The notes below the pieces were generated by a model, which saw nothing but the letters and a program-made list of their open reading frames with translations, had not been told where the DNA came from and did not search any database. From assembly GCA_964036295.1 (NCBI GenBank), contig OZ038462.1:4161501-4225500 (forward strand): a stretch of DNA of 64,000 nucleotides, read 5' to 3'. This document shows, piece by piece, positions 23,501 through 38,500 of the stretch; the first letter of the stretch is position 1, and every line of letters starts with the position of its first letter. Both the position numbers and the translations under genes were made by a program. The stretch comes from Plumapathes pennacea (Eukaryota > Cnidaria > Anthozoa > Antipatharia > Myriopathidae).

Positions 23501-26500
23501 TTTCAACTGGATTTTCTTGTTTGTGGTCGGGATTATTGTTTATTGTAGCTTTGATTCTGCCGGGAGAAGTTGGTTTCACCTACAGCGTGAGCGACAGGCT
23601 GGATATGATTTGGAGAGCACGGACGGTCACAGTATGAACATTATGAAGAAGTACGAAGAGAAATGGGTGGACCGGTTTAAGTTGTTCTGTTGTTGCGCTG
23701 GATACAAGGGTGAAGATAATGTGTTATCATCTATTGGCAGGTGGGTGTATTTTTTTACGGCTTGGTTATTAACCAAGGTTACAGGTTACTAACTCGCATA
23801 GTTGAAACATTTTCATCCCGGTTAACCGGGCTGGAGTGTTCATATGAGAAACGGGCCAGCCCGGTTAACCGAGATCCCGGTTGCAAAGACCGAGATCTCG
23901 GTAACCGGGCTGGCCCGCTCTCTCATATGAACACATCGGAATTATAACAAAGGAAATAGTGGGAGGGTGAGATCTCGGTAACCGGGCTCATATGAAGAGG
24001 CCCTAAAACGCGGGGAAAAGGGGAATGAGATCAAAGGAATGAGCTAAATCTTGTAGGGTTAGGTTTAGGGCTACTTTTATGGTGGGCAGTGAACTCTGTC
24101 TATAGACAGACACCCTCGGGACCTGGTCTGATCTAGGTGTCCGTCTTATAGAGAGTTTACTGTAGATACAGACAAATAAGTGAAATTCGGCCTGCCGGGA
24201 CCAACAAACACTGTCCCGCTAACATAGGCGTCCGTTTTATACTGGTGTTCGACTTAAGGACATTAACTGTAGCTAGGATTAGTTGTTTTGATGTGCAACC
24301 ACAAACCTTGTAGCCCAACCTAACCTACAAGATTTAGTTATGCATTCGCTGTGTTAGTAATTTCCTGTGTTATAATCTTTTGGTATCTAGACATGCAGGT
24401 GCTCTTTCACTTTCCTGCGTGCTTCTCTAAGTCAGTACAGCATACTGACACGTGATTTATTTCTTTAATACCATCCTCGCGGCATTAAACCAATCAGATT
24501 GTATCTCACTGTGTATCAGCCTCACCACGATATCTGTATCTTATATTTACTATACTCATGGAATAACTTAAAGTAACGTAATTTTCTTTTGCAGCACACT
24601 GTCGGGATATTTTCAAGACCTGGATATTGTGCCTTCAGACTTTGCTGCAGGGCTAGTTCTTCTCAGAAAACACCAAAAGAGGGTGGAAGAGCAGAACCTG
24701 ATGAGATATATAGAGCAGCTAACAATGGAAGATAATCCACAGGACGTAAGTGAACCGACGTTCTTTTGACCCTTTCACTCCCAAGTTCAGAATACAAATT
24801 CTCTCAACCACTCAAGAAGAAAACGTTTTTTGCTGTTGCGAGAATTGACAAGCTCTCCTTTATCATATGTATTTCTGGTGAGCCGAAAATCGAAGTTGAT
24901 AATGTTTAGGCACTGCGCATGTACAGTACAAATCAGAATAGTTCGGATTCGCCACCAAAGTTTTGGACTTTGTGTTTCTTCTTCCGTCGTTCGACCACCC
25001 TCTTGGATCAACTCGGGAGTTCACTTTGGTTGAGCCAAAATGTGCACCCAAGTCGACTAGGGTGTTCGAATTACGGCTCTTAACGAGTCGTAAAAGTGAA
25101 TTGTCAATTTGTACGGATCGTGCGAATCGTGCAATTGCGTTATATCGACGCAAGCTTTTCGCCGTTTGGCCCGCACCAAACACAAGTCGACCAGCATCGA
25201 CGCAAGTTGACCACTTCAGATTTTGTTGTGGTTAAATGGAATGATTTTCTTGTGACTTGCTCGACCTTGCAAATCCGTATGCAAGTTCTGATTTTCAGGA
25301 AACGTGGGTCGACTTGGCTGTCTGTTTAGCCAGGATTTAAAAGGTCTGTGGTGTATCTATTGTCGAAGGTTTGCTTTGGTCCACTATCGGTCTTTTGAGG
25401 TTTATGTTATCGGGGTCTTCTAATGCTCCCATTGACCTTCATTTTCTCATTTCGCCAGAAAGATATACTTACGAAGAAAAGGGCTTTACGATATCAGAGG
25501 ACTAACACTGCCAGGGCATTACGGATGGATGACAAGGTACTGTCAGCAAGTTTATAAACTGCGCGACGAGGTGTTTACTGCGTTTTAGATGTTTACTAGT
25601 AGGAGGCACTGACGTGGTTAAACGGAGCCTACTGTTGTAGTATCATCCTCCGCCTCCATTAAGGCCCGTGCGAACGGACATGTTGGCACAGCATTGCCCA
25701 ACATTGTGCACTGAATGCTTCAGGCGACGGTAAGAGCAGCAATTTAGCAATTGCGATGCATTTTTGTGTTTTCCATCGTCTATTTTCATCGGGCTTATAA
25801 TTGCGGACTCCAACAACACTGTACGGCTTCGCAAAGAGTTTTCAGGTAACGCTGTTGGGCTATGTTGTGGCAACATGTTTCATTTGTTTGCACAGATTTT
25901 TAGCGTTAGTTTTTTCCCTCTTCTCCTTCTCCGTCTTTTTTTTTTTTCTCTTCTCCTTTTCCTTCTGCTTCGTTTTCCCTCTTGTTCTTGCTGTCTTGTT
26001 GTTGTTGTTCTCCTCCTCTTCGTGTCTAATGCTGAGGCTCTCTCACCGCGCCTCAGACTCATGCTGTTTGTTTTGAGAACCTATTAATGTATCCGTGCTT
26101 TGTTTGTTTGCAGCAAGAGATGCTTATTTTCAAGGACGTTGTGCACTACATGAACTACGCATTAGCGGCTTACGGCTGGCCTCTTTACATGAAGAATAAT
26201 CTGGGGAGTGGGTGTTGTCAATTAGCGAGCAGTTTCAGGTATGTACCGTGACTCAAGGCTATTAGATCAATTTTCCTAGCTTACGTATGCATTTAACTTT
26301 TTGCCTGCCAACAACTTTCACAGACAGGTAGTTTGCCTGTACTTCTACCAGAAACAAGTTTATTTGTACATTGGAAAACATATCATAAATTAATAGATTT
26401 TGGGAACAATAACGTGCAGTGATGTTTGAAATATCAAGTACTGTATGTTAACTTTGGATGTAAAGTTTTCTGTCTCCTTCTCCTTGTCGTTGTTTTTGTT

Positions 26501-29500
26501 TTTGTTGTTGTTGTTGTTTTTATTGTTCGTCGTCGTTGTCATCTTCTGTTTCTTTCTTCTGCGTCGTGGTCGTCTTCTCCCGTTCTTCTGGTCGTTCTTC
26601 TTCTCCTTCTCCTTGTCATTCTTGTTCTCGATGTTGTCGTTCGTCTTCTTCTTCTTCTTCCTCTTCTGCTTCTTACATGTAGTTCCGTTGCTCTTGCTTG
26701 ACGTTTGCTTATCATTATTTTGCTTCGCCAGTTCAGTGTCTCTGTACACTTTTCTCGTCTTCTTCACCTTTGTCCACACGCTTTCTTGCACTTTATTGTT
26801 TCTTTTGCTAGCTCTTGACTCTTTTCTCTGGGCGTTACAGGTGCTGCTACGAGCATCGTAACCCTGACCGTAGAATGAGCAAAGCAGTCGACGTGGAAAG
26901 TGACAACTGTTGTCGTTGTAATTTCTCGGCTCTCAAGCGAATTGCGAGTCTTCGCAACTGTGATGTCACGTACGTCAGTTATCACAACAAGGTAGATCAG
27001 TGAACTTGTTTTACAGTCAGAGATACGCTTAGCTTTGCCGTTACCTCCTAAAAGAAAGCTGTACGGGGAGACTCTCCTAAACCCCCTACCTTTTATATCC
27101 AGCAAAACGTACCACATATTGAATTCTGCGTCTGCCTGGATCTATTTAACATATGTTCAATCAACTAAAGCCTCGTTTTCATGAGGGCTGCAAGGACAAG
27201 GTTCTTGTTTCACAGTGAAGACAAGCTCGACGCAAGCGCGCGCAAGCACATATATTTTGATCCTTGTGCTTGCGTTTGCGTTTATGCTAGCTTTACTCGT
27301 GTGAACCAGCTTTTATGTTTGTGCTTGCGCCGCTCGTGAAAAGCAGGATTTTAAAACGTTGATGTGGGAAAGCTGCCGACTTTCGAGAGTAAACCACTTG
27401 CTCAGACGAAGAGTTGACGCTCGCAACGTCAGCTTAAAACTTTTTAACGACGTTTAGCTTTTCCACACTGAGTTTTAGCTTCTATATTTATCATGCGTAC
27501 CTCATATATTTTTGGTAAGGAAGACTTCAACAGACTCGTATACTAACATTTGGAAAGAACACCCAGCTATTATATATGTGACAAGTTGTTCGTTCTGTGC
27601 TTTGTTTTGTTGTTTTGTTTTTTCTTTTCTTTTCTTTTCTTTTTTCTTTTTTTTTTTTTTTTTTGACTTTGCATTTTGAAAACTCGTGACTGTTTATGTC
27701 TTCTTCCTCTATCGCTTCATGAATTCTAGTATTTTTTCGTTCGTTTCTAGTTGTACCAGTCTCCATTTTTTGTCTCTCTTGATCATGAGAAGAAGGCAGT
27801 TGTGGTGACAGTCAGAGGAACACTTTCACTGCAAGTAAGTTTGAAACCTTGCTACTGATCTCAGTGTGTGAACGTGCAGATTCTCCTAACCATTCAAGAG
27901 GATAATGTATGAGTGACGTAGTGAGAATTGATAGTTCAATCATCTGTTATCTGAACAAGTTGATCGAAAGCCAATACTGTATGATATTCTTTGGTGAGAC
28001 ACTGAAGCAGCACATTGAAGCTGACCACTTTTGGGAGTGCAAGGATTTCATCAACTTCATGTTTTCGTGTTCGTGTTTCTTCCGTTAGGATATGTTAACA
28101 GACTCCTCGGTTGAGCCGGAGAGAATTTCCCTGGCCGACGGAGATCCCACTTGGTTTGGGCACAAGGTATAGAAGGGTTAGAACGCTAGAGTGCTTTCTT
28201 GGTTAGTAATTTTAAAAACCTCTCAAGGACTGCAAGAAATAGACTAAGCTGTGAATAGGTTTAAACAAACACTAGGAAACTAGATGTTGGTGAAACTCGT
28301 TTTTTATTTTTATTTTTTATTTTTATTTATTTATTTATTTATTTATTCATTTATTTATTTATTTATTTAATTTATTTATTTTTTAATACTCAGCTCTTAT
28401 GGTTCTTTGGGTTTTTATATTTTATGTTTTCTCTTTTTGTAGTTTATTCTATTATTTTGTGCTTCTAGGGTATGATTAGGACGGCGTTGTACATTAAATC
28501 AAAGCTTGAAAAGGGAATCCTGGAAACAGCTTTTAACGCCGATCCAGTAAGTTGATCAAACGAGTCTTCTTGTTAAGTATGAGCTTATAGCATGGAAACT
28601 GCATGGCACAAGCTTCGAATCAACGTTAGGTTGTCAGAGTGGTTTTTAGTTGAATGTCTAGAGTAATCGTGTGATCGGGTGGGTGCGTGAGTGAGTTAGT
28701 GAGTGAGTGGTGTCTTCATTTAAATAAAGTGACGCATTACATGTAATAGACAATGCTAACAAACTTGTGGATCTTGTGCTGATTCCTATTTCGAGTTTCG
28801 GAACCCTAAGAAAGGCGGATCAGGGATTTCGGCGCGCAAAGCACTGTGGTTAAGAGAGCCCCTTCAAAATATTTGCACTGAATCCAGAAATAGCGCGTAA
28901 TCGTGCTTCGAACAGCAGAGGTACTGAGTGACGAAATCCCGAGCATAAAGAACGACACCACCGTGGGGTATTTCTGGTTCAAACAGTTTTGTTTGCTGCA
29001 GGAACGGGGAACAGAGTCGTATCGGCTTATTCTTGTGGGTCACTCGCTCGGTGCGGGTACAGTGTCCATTCTGGCCATCCTGCTCAAGTCAAGATATCCG
29101 GACCTCTTCTGTTACGCGTATTCTCCGCCAGGTGCCAATCTCAGGTAAGTCGCAGGCGCGGAATTCCTCGAATTACTAATGACTTATTTGAGCTATATTG
29201 CGTAAATGAGACGAGCGGTGCATGCATGAAGGCAGTGCTTTCCTATAATTCAGGGGAACGAAAGATTCCTGGAAGAACGATAACCGTACGATGAAGTTAT
29301 GAAGAAGTCCAGCTGAAGAATGAAGCAGTGCTTTCCCAGAACTTTAAACCGATGAAGGGGGTACGATAAAATGGTCACGAGCAACAAATTGTAGTTTCCC
29401 AGAAAAACCTTTAACAGTTGTTGCACTTGTCTTCTCTTTTAGCCTGTCCGCGGCGAAGTACGCGCGAGATTTTACCATCTCCGTCGTTGTTGGTAAAGAC

Positions 29501-32500
29501 ATGATCCCCAGGTATACTATACCAACAACGTGAACACTGCCATTAGAACATACTCATCGAGAGCTTTCATTTGAGTAATTACTCCTTTAGGTTTCATTTG
29601 ACAGTTCAGGAGCTGGAAGTGAACACTATTTTTTAAAATGTGCTTAAAGTAGAACCCCGCTATATCTCGATATCTCCAGGGAAGCGAGAAATAGTTCAGG
29701 ATAGCGGAGAAACGAGGTAGGGGGTTGCTACAAAAGGAAAATTCAACCAAGTTCATTTCCAAGGGAGATTGAATTCTGTTCGAGATAGCAGGAAGTTCGA
29801 GATAACCGAGTTCGAGATAGCAGGGTTCTAGTGTATTTTGAGCTTTCATTCGAATGGTGACACCTTTAGATCTTATTATTATTATTTTTTTTTTTTGGTT
29901 TTGCGCGAAAGGGTTAGAAACTCTGCTTAGCAACAAAGTACCTTTGTCTGAGTAGTCACACTTTTAGATTTTCTTTGACAGTTTACTACGTAGTTTTCAA
30001 TGTTGAGTCAAACTCGCCCTCGTGTTTTGTTGTTCCGCAGGGGAGTGGTGCAGATCATTAACACGGACTTTTTTTCCTGTCTCATTCAGGTTGAGTCTGT
30101 ACACTTTGGAAGACCTGCGAGACAAGGTTCTGGCCATCATATCCAATTCGAACATAGCCAAGGTGCGTTGTTCATGTACGTTTTCTTTATTATAAAGCCT
30201 AGATTATATGTTATATGAGTTTGTATTGCTAGTTTGCTATACTTGTCTATGTACTTCAGTGTGTAAACCTCTATTACCCTATTCACTTTGTAACCTACGC
30301 CGTTAGCAAATAAAGTTCGTATCAGGGAACATGCGCCTGGTAACTCATTATGGCTTCCTCCATTAATCGTAACGTATTAGCAATATTGTATTTGTAAAAT
30401 GTACCCTAAAATAAGTGGAATAAAAACCTTTGAACCCTTTGTGTTTCTCTGTTGTCTTATCATGTGGAGATAGGAGGCTATTTCGCGTGCTGTTGTTAAA
30501 GCCTGTTCCGTTGTGCTTTTTCTGTAACTTGTGTCTGCGCATTTATTTATTTATTATTTATTTTTGTAGTGGAAGATCTTGCGTGGGTGTGCGTGTCGTT
30601 GCGCGTTCCTGTGCTGTTACAGCTGCAAGTGCGTTGACTGTGACGCTCAGATGAGCGAGGAAGAAGAAGAATACTTGGACACGGAAAGGCTGAACCTGCT
30701 CGGCAATTCGCGCCAATCTGAAACACCCAAGTTTTATCCTCCTGGAAGAGTGTTACATATCGTCAAGACGCTGTCTCCACCGGGGTAAGCAGCAACCATC
30801 TCTATATTAGTTTGTCTTTGTCGCATTAGTGACACCGAGGAAATGTATGTTTTTCGGCCGTGCGGTCACCTTATTTTTTGTGTCAGCGGTTATAGAGTGG
30901 TAAAGTGTGACGTCATCATTTTGCAAACTTTTCCATTCAAACCTCAAAACCACATCATGCGATATACACAGCTGCTGAAAGAACGTGTGCAAAATTTCAA
31001 ATCGCTGGCCCCACTGAAAGCGAAGATAGAGAAGTTTAAAGTTCGAGATAGTCTTAACTAAACTCTCTTATTTAGCGTTGGTTCCAAATAAGAGGGTTTA
31101 GTATGAAGCAATTTGAACTTCAAAAGCCTATATCTCAGCTGTTTAATGCACTAAAGAGCCAATTTTTTCTGTGTGAATTTTTTTTAGATAGGCCATTCCG
31201 AAGAATTGCGCAAAGTCCATTATTTCCAAAAAAAATATTTTTATGACGTCATCACTTTACCACTCTATTGCACAAAACTGCCGATGTAACTGATCATATG
31301 AACTAACAAACTAGTTGACTGAAGACTAACCAGTGCTCGTGAAAACACGGCTATTGACTCACTTGCCCACTCACTTATACAATAGCATGACGTACTGGAC
31401 TCTTTTTAACCTGTAGTAGCATCCGGGAACTTCACTGAATATTGTAGATTCTCGCTGTCGGAAACGTGTCTAGGCGTCACAAAATAGGAACTAAAAGCAA
31501 ATAAATAGCAACAGGGAGCATAGACCAGACTAGACCTTGTCATCCCACTTTACTCCGGGCGCATTTGTCTCCAAACATCCAGTCACGCGTTGCCGGGCGC
31601 GTTCTTGCGTGGAAATCACGTGTGTCTAATTTGGTCCTCGTTCCCAGGCTCTCTTCCTACCTCGTTCCCCGGTAGGGAACAGAGCATGGGAACGAACAAG
31701 AGCCGAGCTTGCATTGCTCGAATTTTTGTTTGGTGCACATTTTTGTCAACATGAGACCATCGACAAACCGTTTTTCACGTTCGGTTTCGGTTTTTGTGTG
31801 TGCAAATCCTGTGGAACTGGCTGGCGTGATAAAATCAGCTTGTTTGAAGATGGAAGGACGCCGAGTCTATAGTTTGGATATGGTGTTGACTTAAACTTTC
31901 AGTGGAGAATTAGTAGTTGACCCAATATAATTGAATAGCTGAGATACGACGGATTCTTATCGCGCCGGTTTCTGTGGCTCCAAACGCTGATGTTTTTTTC
32001 CAAATCTACTCTGAACAAAGTGCGCAGGTGAATCAACTATCGCATGATTGAAGGGTGAAACATAAATGTTGTTACTAGCATGCTCGGGTTATAATTGCTA
32101 TAAATAGCACGATTTGTTGTGGTTGATATATCACACTGGGATATTTAATATCCCGAATTCCTTGCGGTTCCTTAGCCAACGAACCGGGGTTGTTATTCCT
32201 GCTTGAGCGAAGTTTGATGAGCGAGAAGACGTCAAGGAATATTACCAGATCCATGAAAGTCATCTTAAGGGTTAGTTTATGTATAGCAGTGGGATATTGC
32301 ATCGCCATATTTTATAACAGATCTCGATTGACCACTGCGATAATCGTTTTAAACGGAGACTTTAAACTCTGCAGCAAATCAAAGCCACACGCTCAACAGA
32401 CCGGATGGTTTCTGTGTTACTTACGTTGCGGGTTTATAAGCTTGTGAGAGAGTTTTACCGTTATACTCTTTCACATCGACCGCGAAGAATGAGTTCTAAC

Positions 32501-35500
32501 AGACGTAATTCTCCAGCCTTGAAAACAGGGTCCTTGGTCATTCGAAACTGTGGCGTTTTTTTGCATGTTATTCAAAACCAACGACAGCTCTAAGAATCGA
32601 GAAATTTCGACTTTGCTTTGGTTTTCATTTGACAATCGTTGTATGCTATTACTGGTGTGTTTATTTTGTAGTGTCCTCGTACACGTTGCGAAAAAAGCTT
32701 GGGTTTTCGATGCCCTTAACAGTCAAAACCTCAGTCATACATTGGCCTGAGTAAACGAAATTTTGCTCCGTAATGTCAATGATTTGACAGTTGGTGCAGA
32801 TAATTGCTGAAATCACCGTTCCAGTGCTCAACATTAAGGTTTTAGGTTGGTTGCCCTTCAGACTGTAGATTGACTTCAAGCAACAGAAATGTTCATAATT
32901 TCTAGTTGCCCGGCCCAGAATTTACCTGCCCGACCAAACGTTTTGGTTGCCCCGGGCAAGCGGGCACCGTTAATGTCAAGCGCTGCCGTTCGATTCTTTG
33001 TGTGTAATGGAGAGAGAAAGTTTTGGCGTTCTTTAATTAACCGCATCTCCTATTATCCGCGGCACTGCGGTTGCCCGGAACATTAATAAGGATCAGTCCA
33101 TTACTAATTATTGGTGTATTATTTTTGGCCCTCTAGTCGGCCTATAAATTCTCCCAATCTTCCATGGAAAAATGCCTTAGTGTTGGGAGAATTGATAGTC
33201 TTATCAGCTTGATATCACGTGCTGTGTTTTCTATATTGAACTGCTTATAGTTGACTATGCATAGAAAGGAGAACTCTGGCTTTGATCATTCTGGAAACGT
33301 CCACTCCCAAGTTGATATGCAGTGAAAATTGATAGTTTAACCAGCTTTCATCTGAGCAAGCTCAAGTTCTATTAAAGAATGAAAGTTATCAAAAGCCAAG
33401 TTCTCCTTAGTATATGATGTATTTCTGGTGAGAAACTGAAGGAGAAAATTGAAGTTGATTATTTTGAGTATTACGATAACCGGAAACAATTGAACTTGTG
33501 TTAAGTTAATTTGCTAGTGATTGTCAAATTTTTCCCACTTCCTGGAAGATATTGATGCCAGTCGTGTAACACCAGGAATTACAACTTGCAATATTCTCCT
33601 AGACACAAGAGGACTAATGTTCCTGATTATAGACACATTATTTCACATTTTGAACCAGCAAAGCGAACAAAAAAACTATCAAATCTTCCTCACGCTCCTT
33701 GACTGTTTCTTGGCGCTTGAAAAGTCGTAAATGTCAACGTAATTTTCGTTAAAATCACAAGTGCTCTCTTTACAGATGCCTCGGTCAGCGAGGGGCCATG
33801 TTTGAGCCGGTGTGGGCCGACCTAGAAGACTTCCAGACGCTCCAGATTTCAGGGCTGATGTGGGCGGACCATATGCCGGATTTTGTTCTCAAAGCTTTGA
33901 AGAAGTGCCTTCCCAGCCAGGCGCAGGAGGAAGCTGTGTTAAATGCACCCCAGGTGCCCAATTCCGTCACGCAAGGGGTGCCTGCCGCTGATTGGATGTC
34001 TATGAATCACGTGACGACTCGTGAGGCCAATGAAAGTGAGTGGTCACGTTGTTTTGCTGTCGATTTGCTACGAAGTTGAGCATTTGTAGCGCCGATCTCA
34101 ATCGCTGACCCGCGGTTTTCATTTGCTGCGATGGCCAACATCGCTGTTGTCACTGCATGTTATGCTTCTATGGAATCGTTACAATCTATGAACCGTGCCC
34201 GGACAACATTGTAGCCTCTTTCACTGTACGCGTTGCCACCACAAACTTCGTGTCCATCAGGGTATGTGTTTGAAGTGCCTGCGGACATCCGTTGAACAAC
34301 GCGTTGTTCGCCGTTGGGGTGGGAGGTCATTTGAAAACCCTTGCAAATTGCCAGACAAAACAAAACAAGCACGAACTTTTTTTTCTGGTGAATTAAAGAA
34401 AACACACCTCGTCCAACATTTAAGCTGTCAGAAAGTGTTCATCGAGAGCTCTCGTTTGAGTGGTCACATCTTTAGTGTTCCAGTCATTAGACAGTTCAGG
34501 AGTTGAAAGTGATCACTGATACTTTAGAACGCACTTAATGAAAGTTTTTATTATAGCGGTCACACCTTAGGGTTCAGAAGTTGGACGTGAACACTGTATT
34601 TTTCGTTGGCAGTGAAAGGCCTGAGACACCAAACAGAACAGATACGAATCTGATTCGAAGATTTACGCCGGTCTTGCTTAACATTTGTTTGTATTTCGTG
34701 TTTCGTGTATTGGTTCGGCAAGAACACTGGCGACTGAATGGCTTAGGGTATTAGTGGGCACCATATTAATAGAAACACTTCAAGAGAAATAACGTTTTTC
34801 GGGAAACTAAAATAAAGATGTCGAAGGTGTATTCGCGTGATAGACTATTAAGAAATAACGAGTCTAAAAGACGCAGATTGGCGCTTTTTTTTGTCACAGA
34901 AGTATATCCGTTTATTTTCCCACATAAATATGGCTAATTTTACTCGAGTGCGAAAGCCAATACACAGAACATTTTAGCGAGATCAACGCTTTATAGGGGG
35001 CCGATTTTGCTCGGACATTTGAAAATAAATAAAAAGTTAAAAGAACGCTTTTCCTTTCAATCCTAATTTGTATCAACCGCTCAAGGGTTCTCGCTGCGTA
35101 ATTGATCTGTTCAGTGCTAGACACTGAGAGGATAAAGTTCAGCTTAATCTTCCGGGCTTTTAGGTCCCTTTGGTGACATCGTATTATTGTATGTCAACCA
35201 AGGAAGCGAAAGCAATGCCAAGAAGGGAAATAACAGCGAACTCTTGATGAAGTGTCGTTTTGCTGACAGCGTTTCTTGTATTTGGGCGTGTATGCGGTGA
35301 ATCAGATTGCAGCCCAGGAAGTGAAAGCACTGTGACGGAAGGAAGGAAGTGAAGCGAGTCCCGGCCTGCAAGAGCAGTTTGGGTTCCGCCCAGTGAAACT
35401 ATTCAAACTGTCAAATTTTACTCATGACAGAATATCGCTTGTTTTGATATTGGATATGATTTGGTGCCTCTGGCTTCCTTTGGGCATTTTGATTTGAGCA

Positions 35501-38500
35501 CCTGACTAACCCCGGCCGGGTCTGAGGAGCGCGTATATATCGTTACACTCCGTTCAACAGTCGTTTTGATCTTAGTGTTTATTTCTCTCCCTTGATGTTT
35601 ATTTGAATGAAATGATCTCACTAGAATGCTCTGTCGTGGTTATGTCTCATCTAGTCAACTCAAGACAAGCGCAGAACATTCCAGTGGATTCGGACTGGAA
35701 CAACTTGTCTGAACCAGGTATGTGGTTTCAACTTTTCACACGCAATCCGCACACGTTTATTAATGCCCTGTGCTTTGTTTATCCTGAGCCACTACAAACA
35801 AGTTATCCCGTACGTTTTAACAATGGTTGTTTTCTATAAACGCAAATCACGATTCTGGAATCTTCCGTGATAGGCAATTGAAATATTTGCAGCGTTGCTA
35901 GAAGTCCAGCTTCACTAATAATTCAAAATGCAAGAAAAAACTCAACAATATTTCTCGGTTTTAGTTACACAACCCGACCAGGCATGTGATTTTTGTAGTT
36001 GTATCACAAGCAAACAACCCTCTGGAGCCACGCGCCTTGAATCCTGAGATTCATTTAAGCCAAAAACAATATTGCAGCCTTCGTACACTGATTGCGGTCG
36101 ATTGATGGTGTTTATTACTCTTAATAGCAAGACTGTAACATGTTTTTATTGCTTGGTAAATTGTTATCAAAAGAGGCGGAAACCGTACGCGGTACAGATT
36201 ACGTACGAAATACACTTTTCTGCCGCCTTCCTTTCACACCGGCGCGGCATTTCGGCACGGGATCTGAGCCAAACACCTGGCTTGTGGTAACGCCCTCAGC
36301 TCTCGAGAGGGGATTAACAAGGGATGATTTCATGGGGATCGGCCGAGTATCCGATAAGAGAGATATTGACTAAAAGAGATCATGGATTGCCGTTTCCTGC
36401 TCATTTCTTCGCACCCGTCTGCCAGGAAGGCTTTTACATCGGCTACATATTTTCTTCGGGGTGTTATAGGTTAACGGAGTATTCGGTTCACTGATTTGAT
36501 CATCTGCTGCATATTCCCACGGCAATCAAGAGCCCAATATTTGCAAAGTTAAAATCAAATTGCGATGGCCACAACGAATATTTGAGATTTCTTTAATTTT
36601 CGTTTTTTGTCTGAAGTCAGAAAATTCAGCTCCAGTGTCCTCTCTCACTGAGAGAGTCTGTTATTTCGGGTTACTGACTTGTGAATTGATGTAGTGATTT
36701 AATTATTTAGTAATGGTAAATGTAGTAATTACTGACTTGTGAATTTGATGTATTATTTTTATCTTTAGTGTAATTATTATTATCACCATCATTCATTCAC
36801 TCTTTCAGCTTACGTGTCTTGTCGCATTCGTTTATCAGACTTGAGGTCTCGCTTCAAGCTCTCAGTACTGAAGCACCATCTTTTTCTCGCCCCAGTCCAT
36901 CGCGCCTTTTTTCCGCGCCTTGCTTTCAGTTATCTGAAAGCCTGGAACGGGCTAATTTTTTTGTTGTTCATGTTTCATTTTTCGTTTTGCTTTTCCATCG
37001 TCCAGTCGTCTTCACCTTTTCGCCCGCGTTTCTCTTTGCCTACAACACAATCAAAGAACGTTCTTCTTGATTTAATCAACTTAATTTATTGGCCGTAGAT
37101 TAATTTTGTATTTGATATCCAATAAAATGCAGTTGGGGAAAAACTAAATCAATTATTACCTAATTAATATTTACGTTTTAATGTTATAAGTCATATTAAG
37201 CCTTTTAAATAACGTAAACGCTAAACTTGCTAACAAAAAAGAAATACATGAGTGCGCAGTTGTAAAGAACTAGTGGATCACCCCCCTTCTCTGGAACTGT
37301 CCGGGTGGTCTGACTCTCTATTGTGAAAAGTTTTTCGGGGGGGGGGGGGGTTGAAACACTAGCGCACGATTAGTTCTTTTTCCTTAAAAGTACAGGTGAT
37401 AAATATTCGATAATTTCGAGGCTTCTTTATATTTGGGATGGGATTGGGGGGGGGGGGGGGTGGGGTTGTTGTTGTGCGATGGGTCAGGTGGGGAACCAAG
37501 GTCATAAGAGAGGGGATGATCCAATGGAATTTTTGACACCTTCGTTCTTAGTATATCATTCAGTCATTCCCATACGTGCTCAAAATCATCAGCATGTTCA
37601 AACCACACTGTTGATCGATTGGTCATTTCACCCAGTCGTTTAAGCTGGTGTTACACTGGTCGGTTTGCAACGGGAGCTTCATTGTTAAGGTTGAATGCTC
37701 AAGTGTTGTTGTCACGTGACTCTCGCTTGTTTCTCTTTGTTAAACGTGTAGAAGTCGTGCCTGTTGTTGATATCCAAAGTGTCGACAGCTTTCAAGTCGA
37801 CGTAGCTTCGGTGTAGTGAAGGTAACGTAAATTATTGTTACGCAAACGCATAAAGAACTAAACAATGAATTAATCAGAACAAGAAGACCAACAAAATTTA
37901 AATTTCTCCTTCTCTTCTCCTTCTATTTTATATTCTTCTGTATCTTGATCCTGTTTTCTTCTTTGTCTTCTTCTTCTTCGTCGTCGTCTTCTTCTCTTCC
38001 TTTTTTCCCTTGTTCATCTTCTCCTTCTTCTTCATTATTATCTTCTTCTACTGCTTCTACTTCGCTTCTTTCATTCTCTTCTTTTTTTCCCTTGTTCATC
38101 TTCTCCTTCTTCATTATTATCTTCTTCTACTGCTGCTACTTCGCTTCTTTCATTCTCTTTCTTTTCTTCGGCCTTCTACTTCTCTTACAGCTACTCCTTT
38201 ATCCACCGCCTTCTTTCTGCCATACTGTAGTCTTTCACGTTTTTCTGGCTTTACCCTATCCCTGTTTTCTTTCCTTCTTTGAGTTTTGTTTTCTTTAGTA
38301 TATTGCTCCTTTACCAATAAAGTTCACTCGGTCCTAACTACAGAGTAGCCTCAAAGTCTAAATTAAACCACATAAGCATTTTAAAATGTAGGAATTAAGC
38401 AAAATGTTTACAGAGTCAGAGAGCAAAATACCCAAAACAAGTGTTAGTATTTTGAAAATTTTCGTTTCTGTGAGATTTTGTGTGGCAGTCAGACAAGCCG

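Noticed and set aside
26390..26861. Lysine/asparagine-rich and leucine/phenylalanine-rich frames
   Set aside because: Low-complexity CT-rich intronic tract; both strands open by composition alone.
28903..29148. Alternative DAGL exon start within the frame beginning at 28903
   Set aside because: The acceptor at 29000-29001 keeps phase with the previous exon and matches the conserved lipase sequence; the upstream part has no similarity.
37923..38298. Serine- and glutamate-rich frames over 117 and 63 codons
   Set aside because: Pyrimidine-rich tandem duplication inside DAGL intron 15, no coding signature.
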